Position numbers and translations under genes: made by a program
The notes under the pieces: model-generated
Seen by the model: only the letters and a program-made list of their open reading frames with translations
Databases searched by the model: none
Told to the model about the DNA's origin: nothing
Shown here: piece after piece, positions 55,551 to 64,000 of the stretch
How the letters are laid out: each line of letters opens with the position of its first letter
How positions within the stretch are numbered: the stretch's first letter is position 1
From: Trametes villosa
Taxonomy: Eukaryota > Basidiomycota > Agaricomycetes > Polyporales > Polyporaceae
Assembly (NCBI GenBank): GCA_002964805.2
Contig: PUDQ02000019.1
Location: forward strand, 124,001-188,000
DNA: 64,000 nucleotides
Direction of reading: 5' to 3'

Positions 55551-56750
55551 GGCGCGCGATGGGGTATGCGGATGTGGGTGAGAGGTGCGCGTTGCTCGTA
55601 GACTCACCGACCATATATATAGGGTTCCGCACCCGCTCCCCCGAAGAATGCGGGACACTCTACGGGCACAGGAGCGTGCGTACCCATGGTGCAAAAGCTG
55701 CCCGCCCTCGCGTTCGCCAGGCCGAAGCTGCCCCATGACCAATTCAACAATAGGGGTTGCAGCGTGTGGACGATGCGAAGCTGCAGATGTCGGAGTAGCA
55801 CAAGGCCGTAGTCTCGCCACGGATGTTCGGGCAGCTCTGTGGGTGTCGGTCTGGACTAGACATGGCCCGCGATTGGTACGATAACTCACACATGACCGCA
55901 CGGAGCTGCTTCGACGATGCAGAATGTTGCATCGGACGGCAAGAAGGCCGCGCGTCCGCATGTCAGGGTGCGCGCGCGTTGTTCGCGAAGATGGTTTCCG
56001 ACGAGCCTCGAAGGGCCGCACTGGCCATATGTCGGAAAGGGGGCCGACGATCAGGGAGTCGTTCCCAGAGGCCCACAACGCCCGTGTGGCAGCGGACTTC
56101 TTTTGCGTCTGGAGGTACGCGACTCGGTCCGACGGGGTACCGCTTCGTAGCTCAGCCCCAAGAAGCACCAAGGTGGCGCAAATCGCTGCCAGCTGTTGGA
56201 GCTCGCGCGGCGTTATGTGAAGACCCTGGCGGTGGCGTCGCACTGTACTAGGTCCATGAACGAGAATTTCTGTCCTTGTCGTGTCAAGATTCAAAGGAAC
56301 AATACTACAGCGCCGCCACAAAGCTCACGGCTGTATATGTCGTAGAGGCGATGGTACTGATAACGCGGGTGCGTTCTCAGTACCCCCGCGCAACACACGC
56401 TGTCTTCACAACTCCGCCACTGCATCAGAATACGAAGCTGCCCCTCATGATGCTTCGAATCATGAAGACAAATATCTGGGTGCTCCGCCCGGAGTCCCCG
56501 AGTCCAGCCTGCCTCCTTCTTCCCAGTGTAGGGACAATAAGCCCGGGGAGAAGTCGGACTCTGCGCCGCGTTCAAGACGGACCGACCCGCGCGGTGGCGT
56601 CGGACCACGGACAAAAAACACGCTTCATAGCTTCACGGAAAGCACATGCACATGTCGTGGGAGGCAGTAGAAGCAAATAAAACATGAGGTTGCGAGAGGT
56701 GCTTACCTCGCAAACTCCGCCGTCGTAGCAGACAGATCCTGGGGCGTGTT
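55551..56750. other. Upstream of P2, duplicate of 16671-17860
   Basis: TATATATA at 55614-55621 lies 64 bp upstream of the P2 start. The following 0.9 kb matches 16740-17580, including the stretch read in one frame as SGSRSQRxTTPVWxRTSFASGG in both copies, but every frame is equally similar. The match ends at the hAT-like insertion. Confidence 0.5.
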
Positions 56751-56758
56751 ATCGGGTA
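56751..56758. repeat. 8-bp target-site duplication, left
   Basis: ATCGGGTA directly precedes the element at 56759 and is repeated at 57322-57329. Confidence 0.85.
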
Positions 56759-57321
56759 TAGGGTACCGTTCAAAAGTCATAGGGGTTTCTAACGAACAGT
56801 TAAAAACGCCGAGCCCCGGAGGCCATTTTCTAACCAGGGTTAATAACAGTTTTTAACCACGGGATTAAAAACGCTGAAAACAGGTAAGAAACACTTTGTA
56901 ACAAGTGTTATTAACGGGGGTGCCGCATTACTTTCCAGATTGACGATGTCGTCCCCGCCGCTGACGATTCCACATCTTTTCGCTGTTCTCCCCGCCCTGA
57001 TACCAGTACCGCTTAGTGAGGGGGATTAGTTGCAGTACAGTGTAGCTAGACTTCAGTATGCCCTCATGTGTAGCGCTCAGCGTATCGAAATCACAACTCA
57101 CTCACTCACTCCGTATCGTCGACGCCCTCCTGAGTGGCCCCGTGAGCAATACACTTCGAGTTCCCGGCGTCGGCTCGCTCGGCGAGCCGTTAGGCGCCCG
57201 CACTTGTTCACACTTTCTAACAGCCCTCCCGAGTCCGACCACTTCTTAACGGTTATTAACACGTTATTAACATGGCTAATAAACAGCTGTTAGAAAGCAG
57301 ACCCTTTTGGGCGGTACCCTA
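56759..57321. mobile_element. 563-bp non-autonomous hAT-like element
   Basis: Terminal inverted repeats are TAGGGTACCG...CGGTACCCTA (10/10). Similarity continues inward as CAAAAG and TTTCTAAC blocks on both ends. It is flanked by a perfect 8-bp duplication ATCGGGTA, the hallmark length of the hAT superfamily. Subterminal regions are packed with TTAAC/GTTAA motifs, which in hAT elements serve as transposase binding sites. No transposase frame is present. The intact duplication suggests recent insertion. Confidence 0.88.
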
Positions 57322-57329
57322 ATCGGGTA
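57322..57329. repeat. 8-bp target-site duplication, right
   Basis: ATCGGGTA, identical to 56751-56758. Confidence 0.85.
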
Positions 57330-60300
57330 CCCATCTCGCGTTGTGGCGCAGATGTCACTTGTGGCGCAAAGCTCTACCTGCGCGTACCAGCCCGTGCATA
57401 CCCGACTATTTGAACTCTGGTGGAAGTTTATGATGCTCACGAAGCAAGACGCGGCAGCGAACGACCTCGAGCCTCGGGAACGCAGCGAAAGTGAGCTGCA
57501 GGAGCAACTTGCTCAGGAAGTGTCTTCGGCAATTGCCGTAGACGAACAGGCGCTGAGCGGCGGCGGGGCCGCGCGCCCACTGTCGGCGGGCGGCTTGACC
57601 ACCAACTGCCCCCTTCATCGCGGTGGTCGGTATTGCAATCGTCGTAACTCTTGCCAAGCCTTGTCGCGGCCCAAACAATGCGCAGAAAACTCTTGGAAAC
57701 CCAACGTACGGCCACTGACCACGGATTTCATCAACGGACGACACAGACTGCCCGCATACTTACGAGTCGCCGTACCGACGCAGACGTCTACGCTAGGCGT
57801 TCGCGTGCTTCTGTTGCGCTGCCTATATTCTCTGCTCAAAGAACCTATAAGACTGTAAGTCCAGGAGAATTGCATGCTCTTTGGTACGTACAGTATCAGA
57901 TTCTTCCGCTACTACGAGGAGCCTAAGTCCTGTACGCGCGTAGGCCATCGCGGACCCTCTGAGGGAGGCTCGCGCCTATCTATTCCTGACGTCGCACCCG
58001 AGGCATCGCGCTGTATAAGATTGCCTGATCCAATACTCGTAATATAGGTGCCCTCTCGATAGACGCGAAATACGCGGAGACTGTCCTGACGAGCCCAGGG
58101 GTACCCCCCTATGACCAGACTGCGTGAGACCTGAGGTGACGGGGCGGAACATAAGTACCGACAGGATAGACATTATTCAAAATAATGACTTAGGCGGAAG
58201 AGACTATCGTTTCCAGTGTGGCGCATCAGACATGCCTGCGTGTGCCTAAACGCGACGGGGACGGCAGAGCGAATATGGAAGCAGGTTTGCGAGCGATACT
58301 TCTAACACGAAGCACGGGAGGAGGTAGTATACAACGACTGGGACGACAGAAACCGAGCGGCAGCTACGAGAGAAAGGAGCGCCCTCCAGGGGGACGTCCG
58401 GACTATGTTCCCCGAGTTTGAGGTCGTCGATATTCTCCCTACAATCTTCGTCCGAGCCCTCAGAGCCCTCAAGGTCGCTGTTACGAGCCCCTTCTCTGGG
58501 ATGCCAAGAAGAAAACATTCGCATCAGCTTGCGATAAAACGCCTGTAGGCGGGGGCACGGGCGATGCAAGCGCTTTGGCGGCGGGCGAACGATCGTTTTG
58601 GTAGCGCCTGCTCTTGTGCGAGGCCCGGAGAGCAAGGGAGCATACCTTGTGTCTACTACGAAGTACGAAGAACGAAGACCAGAGACGTACATGCCATTTC
58701 AAGTTATCGTTGTGTGGCGGGATGCCGCGAGAGTCGCTCCGCAGGAACGGGAAGAGCGGAAAATCCACTGTACCATGTAGAGTTGTGACATCTACATGAT
58801 AGCCCGTATCCGTTGGGTCGACTTAATGCTGTATGGCGCGTCAAATGAAATTCAGGCGCGACTCTGCAGGAACTTACTTACTTGCCATCTATAGGTTCCT
58901 GCACCTGCGCGCTCCACATCCCGCCCGCGTGCTCTCAACTCAAGACGCTCCACCGCACCGACACCAAGCACAGGCCAATCAGTCGGCGCGCGCACGATGT
59001 ACAACGACCGACGCTTCGTATTCGAGCGGAGCCGTCCCTAGTGTCACCGTGGTACATATGTACGCCGCGGCTGAGATGAACTTGCCGCTGGAGCCGCGGA
59101 AGCGTAAGTTGCGCCTGGCTCCACAAGAGGGCCGCAAATTACGCTTGCCCCGCCTCGAGAGTTTCTGTCAGTAAACGCGCAGAACCTTGGGATTCGGTGT
59201 GGTGGAGCGGCGCGTATCGTGACCAGCTGCGTTGGAGCCCGGACATCGATGTCGACGTCGACGCCTACCACGCGTTCTCGCAGGTCCTCCGACCGAAGAT
59301 AGCGTTCGCAGGTCGCGTGAGATCGTCCGCGGGCGCACATGACGCGACGCGACCACAGAACTGAACGGACGGGCACTGGGTACTGCGCAGAAGCCGAAGC
59401 GCGGCGGTGGTGTCGAAGACCTGAGGCGCCGCCGCTGCTCGGGAGGCGCCGCATCCATGCCTGCTCGCGGCGTCCGCAGGAGTGGGGCCGAGTCTGCAGC
59501 ATTGAATCCTCTGATCACCGGTGTCCATGCGATCGTGCGCGCATGAACGGGCGTGTGCATTGTGTTTTGCGCGAGGGGACCAAGGTGTGCGCGGTCGAAC
59601 CTCCACTCGCGTCCGTGCATTGACGACGAGGGCAAAGGACGCGAGCGCGGGGAAGCACCGCATCTTCGTACTTTGGGTTGCGGCTCACGAGAAATGCCTC
59701 CGTCGATATGTCGGCGTCGGGGGACGCACCTAAAACTGAATAGCGGTTGAAGTGAGCTCAACATGATTGAGCAATAGGAGTCAGGCGCGCACCTCAAGTT
59801 CGCCATGTCCTGCGCGGCCATATAATCACTGCACGCCTATTCGGCGACGAACGCGGGTGACCAGAGCGCCACGAGAAGTGCGAGCGCGCGAGCGGATGAC
59901 GTCAGGAAAGAAGCCCATGCCGCAACAGCTTCCTATCGCCTGGAGGAAGCCTGCCGGACGCGCACGCGCACGCCTCGCAGACGGGAAGGTCGCGTCGCCG
60001 GTAGAGCGGGGCGTGAGACGAGCACGCGCGCGTTGCCGAACCACCCTACCAAACGGCTCCCTCCGAAATGGAACCCGGAAGCGTGTGCGCGGGTGTACAC
60101 GAGCGATAACTCCAGCGCGGGACGCGAGCAGAAGGGCAGCGTACAGCGGCCGGGCAGACAGGGCCCGAGTGTGCAGCTGCGGGGGCTGGGAACGCGCTCC
60201 GGGCCCGGAGGGGGCGTTCACAGGGCGCGGGAGCGCGAAGGGCGCGGTTTGCATGCGAGAAGCACGGGGACGAGCCGCCGTGGACACCTGTTGACCAGAC

Positions 60301-62747
60301 TCACGCGCCGCGCGCCGGGCCCTGTCACGCAAGGTTGTGTGGGTGGGTGCGCGAAGCTGGAAGCTGCCAGCCCGCGCTATTGCGGCCAAAACTCTGAGAG
60401 TGTATTTTGGGTGCGGGTGGAGAGTGTGTGCGTACATACCGCGGTGGAGGAGCTGTCGCGCGCGCGGAGCGGGCGGATCAGCGTCGGTATATTGAACGCC
60501 AGGGAGGTGCTGCGCACGCTAATGAACGGCTTCGCGCGATAAGGTTGGTGCGGATGTGGACGAGGGTCCCCGGAATCAAAAGCGCTATGTCGGGGTGCGT
60601 ATCGCTGACCACCCCGGAGTGCGCGTGTCCGCGTCGGGCGGGTGCGCGGGACGCGGGATGTCGAGTCCGGGGTGGTCGTCACGTCGACGAGAACATATCA
60701 GGGGACTTCTAGCGGTGCAGATGACCAGCGACCGCGTGCTGGGGGAAGCGGCGTAGGCGGCGGCGTCGAAGAGATTGGGCAGACGGAGACTAACAAGGTT
60801 AGTTCCCTCTTTGTACACGCGCCTAAGAAAGACGAGAAGCGCGCGGTGGTAATAGGCTGGAGGTGTGAAGCTCGCGTCGACGTCATTCGACTCCGGATTG
60901 GTTGTCGTCCGCTGCAGTTCGAGCTCGACCTCCTGCCCAGACCGCGCACAGCTCGCGAACAAATTTCTACAAACTTGAGTACAAAAGTACTTCCCCTCGC
61001 GCAGATCGGCCGAGACTCTTGCGCGCACCGGGCGAGATGCAAAAGCATTCCCGCCGGCCTCGGCGTTCTTGCCACCAGTTTGGCGCACCGACGTCATCTG
61101 TGGGATCGAGCCAATCAGCGTCGATGTGTCGCCAGAAGATGGGCGACGTCACCGTCACGGCTACCCCTGTCCGCCAATCAGGAACGTCTAAGACCAGTTG
61201 CACGGGCCAACCGCATCGCGTTGATGCAAATGTGTGACACCGGTGAGCGTCACGGGTATCCTGGCTTGTGAGTGGCTGCCGCTGCCCGTCCGCGGCGGCG
61301 TCCGCGACGATGACGGACGGGCCACGCGGGGTACAGTGCGTCCGGACGGTGGGGATCTGATGCTATCAGCTCGCATCGAGGGTGCGAACTTTATGCGCGC
61401 GCAAGACGCAAGGGTGCAGTCCGCTTGCAAGGCCCGCGTGTCCGAGAGAACGTCCGAATACAGCGGCGTGCGCTCTGGCGAGAGTCAATGAGCTTCGAAT
61501 TAATCGTGGGGGTGCCGCTAAGCCATACGCAGCCAATCAAGGGGAGTGGTCACGTACATCTGCTATCTGAATACCGTGATCCTTGAGGACGCCGGAGGGC
61601 CATGAAGCGATGGGAATACGGGTGGCGGGAACCTCCCGGAGTAGCTTCGTTCCGACACGACGGCGACGACAGCAGTCAGGAGAGGAGGGGAGCAAAGAGG
61701 CTGCTCTGCTGGGATTGGACGGCAGGAGAGATGGACGCAGGTGTATCAACCGGGGATTCGACTTGGCATGCACGACCGATCTGGGGGAACGATCGGACGC
61801 CTTAGAAGGCGCGCGCGGACAGCCTCAGCCTGACGAAGATAGGCCGACGAAAACAGACCCCGAGGCAAGACCGCGATGATGGACGCGGGAGGACACGCCA
61901 GGACCGACATCTGCGTGCAGGACGGATGATGGACGACCTGCTGCGGACGGTGCAGCAGTTGATGGAGGACGGAACGGGGGTGTTCACGTCCTCGGTTGCT
62001 ATGCAGACGTCAGTCTTCTCGTCCACGCATCCGTTTGGGGGGTTTACCGCATCTTCCATCTCACGCGCACGGGCGGAACGTCGCGCAAGACAAGGGTCCG
62101 TGCATAAATAGCCGTGTACCCTTTTGCGCGCTCCGCAGCACTCCTAGCGGACGTCTTCTTCGCGGCTGATTTGCGTTGGCCTGCGGCAGCAGATAGCCAG
62201 CGTTTCCGAGGACGATGGAATGGAGAGGTGGACGTGGCGCGTCTCGAGGCCGCGCACGAGCGGTTGAGCATCGCGCTCGGACGCGCGCCTAGGCGAGTCG
62301 GGACCGGCGCTTGGGAGAAGGAAACGGTGACGCGGCTGGATCTCCGGCAAGATCTGGAAGAAAATGCAAATGACGTATGTCGCTCCACAACGTCTCTAAG
62401 CTCCACCCGCCTGCACCTGTCCGCCTTCGTCGCCCGCGAGCCCTTCCCCAGTCTCGTGCTGATCCCCATCCCCGGGTCCGATGTTCAGGCGGGAAAAACA
62501 TGAGAATGGTGTGTGCTAGGCGAGCGGCTGTGTGGTAGGGATAGGCGAGGGGACGGGGGATGGGAAGAGGGAAAGAGCGTTGAGGGCGGTGTGAGAAGCC
62601 TGACGTCACTGTCCCACGGGTGATTAATGTGACAATTCCAAGGCTCATGCGCGGAATCAAGAGGTCAAACAACGCATACCCGGCTCTTACCTTTCTTCCA
62701 CCAACTCCCCCCTCGCCGTCCCAGTCTCCGTCCCCGCCCTCACCACC
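57330..62747. other. Gene-poor, GC-rich stretch upstream of the zinc-finger gene
   Basis: About 5.4 kb without a gene I can support. Many long open frames overlap on both strands (for example 59168-59821 minus, 59767-60294 plus, 59826-60437 minus, 60642-61271 plus). They are Arg/Ala/Ser-rich with no domains or consistent splice sites, as GC-rich random sequence gives. A minus-strand frame at 58246-58692 includes an acidic stretch (DLEGSEGSDEDCREN) but stands alone. CRE-like TGACGTCA occurs at 59897-59904 and 62601-62608, and TATAAAT-like motifs near 62100. It may be an extended promoter of the factor at 62748. Confidence 0.4.
62601..62608. promoter_or_regulatory. CRE-like palindrome TGACGTCA upstream of the zinc-finger gene
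   Basis: Perfect ATF/CREB-type site 140 bp before ATG 62748. Another copy is at 59897-59904. Inferred from sequence only. Confidence 0.4.
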
Positions 62748-64000
62748 ATGGCCGGCGACCACAAGGTGCGTCCCGCCCTCCCGCCCCCCGTCGCGGGGGC
62801 CTGCTCACCGTGCGCCCCAGTGTCCCGTCTGCCAATCCACCTTTACAAGGCCCCAGCATGTCGCCCGCCACATGCGCTCCCGTAAGTGGCTTCTCTCCAG
62901 CGCCCGCCCCTCCCCGGTGGAGCGTTCCACTCCCGCTCCTCGATTCCCCCGCCCTCGCTAACCAACATCCGTTCGCCAGACACCGGAGATCGTCCCTACA
63001 AGTGCCAACACTGCGGCGATCAATTTGCTAGGAGGTGAGTCTCCATACGCCGCGCCCAGTGGCTCTGTCGCTCTGCGTCCTCGGGCTCCAACTGATGGCT
63101 TCGTCTGCAGCGACTTGCTGTCGAGGCATATCAACAAGTGCCACGCGTCTGAGAAACCACCCACGACTACTGCCCCATCGAGACGGAAAGGCACTGCGGC
63201 CGCGTCGAGGGCGACAACGTCCAAGCAGGCCTGCGACCAGTGTGTGACGTCGAGTCTTCCCTGTGATGGAGCAAACCCTTGCAGTGAGTCTAATATGACG
63301 CTGATGCCGTCCGGCTCACCTGACCACCCTTCTCTCACCAGCGAAATGCGTTCAACGCAAGTGCCGCTGCACGTACGTCAAGTTCCATCGTCAGACGGCT
63401 CCGGCAGGCCCGGGTCACCCGGCGCCCCCGGCGATTCCCCAGACCATCCCCGGCCGCCATTCCATCTCCCTCGGTGCGCCCCGCCTCCCCGATGAGTTCC
63501 TCCTCGCCCCTCCGCCCGGCACGATGAACCTGTCCGCGCTATATGCGGCAGGACCTGCAGCCCATCAGTACGCACTGCAGCAGCAGTCCCTCTATCCCCA
63601 GGAGTATGCATCTCTTCCCCCTCTTGCCACCGCGCTCGCGCCTGCGGAGTCGCTAGCGGGCGGAATGCTGCCCGCGCATACACGCGAGGCTCCCGAGAAC
63701 GATCCAGATGCCTTGGCGCGATATCGTGCACAGGCTGAGCTCATCAACCGCGCCAACCTCCTCCACAACAGCAACCTCGGTATCGCTCAACCGGCGCCTA
63801 GCGCCGATGCCAGTGCGGCGCTTCCTGGTTTGTACGCCGCTGCCGGCGCCCAGGACGGTCAGTACAGCCGATACAACCTCCCGCCTCCAAGCCAATGGGA
63901 TCCTCCTCTCGCGCAGAACGCTTACCAGCGCCAGAAAGAGTACGAGTCGCAGTACGCTCCTCGGACTCAGGGCCATCCCTCGGTTTCGCCCCCATACGCG
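62748..64000 (+). CDS. C2H2 plus Zn2Cys6 transcription factor, 3' end beyond window
   Basis: Nuclear DNA-binding regulator of the fungal class that joins two C2H2 fingers to a Zn2Cys6 cluster. Exons: 62748-62765, 62821-62881, 62980-63034, 63111-63283, 63342 onward. MAGDHK is followed by finger 1 CPVCQSTFTRPQHVARHMRSH, linker TGDRPYK, finger 2 CQHCGDQFARRSDLLSRHINKCH, a basic Thr/Ser linker (KPPTTTAPSRRKG), then the binuclear cluster CDQCVTSSLPCDGANPC-TKCVQRKCRC and YVKFHR. The region after is Pro/Ala/Gln-rich (LQQQSLYPQEYASLPP) and runs off the right edge. Both fingers interrupted by introns is normal in basidiomycetes. Target genes are unknown. Confidence 0.9.

Noticed and set aside
57307..57858. 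183-codon frame beginning inside the hAT-like element
   Set aside because: It starts within the terminal inverted repeat, so it is not an ancestral gene and has no recognisable content.
58246..58692. Minus-strand frame with an acidic stretch
   Set aside because: Single frame with no splice partners or homologue in the window; too weak to call.
59168..61271. Long overlapping open frames on both strands
   Set aside because: They are Arg/Ala/Ser-rich, overlap each other in all frames and show no domains or splice-consistent structure. This is expected in very GC-rich sequence with few stop codons.

Overview
The window reads as nuclear DNA of an agaricomycete basidiomycete, probably polypore-like. 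It is GC-rich, with compact genes broken by many 50-70 bp GT-AG introns. Conserved anchors with clear fungal orthologues are TVP38, PHO88/SND3, SLM1, a cytidine deaminase, ATP20 and a mixed C2H2 plus Zn2Cys6 transcription factor. It is not bacterial or organellar, and there are no rRNA genes and no CRISPR.

Layout. Positions 1-3.5 kb carry a TVP38/TMEM64 membrane protein (minus, cut by the window edge) and a small hydrophilic protein (plus). Positions 3.7-56.8 kb are an accessory region built by repeated segmental duplication. It holds ten loci of one five-exon F-box/leucine-rich family (six apparently intact, three broken full-length copies, one fragment) plus a shorter C-terminal relic, two BTB/POZ paralogues, three copies of an unrecognised family (here 'family L'), two copies of another (here 'family P'), and a second, unrelated F-box gene with one degraded relative. 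Set among them are single-copy housekeeping genes: PHO88 (12.4 kb), tRNA-Glu (29.0 kb), SLM1 (29.2 kb), cytidine deaminase (39.8 kb) and ATP20 (41.0 kb). Positions 57.3-62.7 kb are gene-poor and very GC-rich, and 62.7-64 kb is the start of the zinc-finger factor.

How it fits together. The block L1/F-box A/BTB1/F-box B (3.7-12 kb) is repeated as an inverted copy, L2/F-box E/BTB2/F-box fragment D (20.7-27.2 kb). Family P and its upstream DNA (14.1-17.9 kb) are repeated in the same orientation at 53.0-56.8 kb. Pieces of SLM1 and PHO88 have been copied into the duplicated blocks as pseudogenes. F-box and BTB proteins normally act as substrate adaptors for CUL1 and CUL3 ubiquitin ligases, so the region looks like an expanding and decaying cluster of ubiquitin-ligase adaptors. 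Its targets cannot be read from the sequence.

Mobile DNA. Three non-autonomous DNA-transposon-like elements can be delimited from terminal inverted repeats: a 563-bp hAT-like element with an 8-bp target duplication (56.76 kb), a 246-bp TA-flanked MITE (38.56 kb), and a 1.46-kb element that has split the 3' end of L2 (27.25-28.71 kb).
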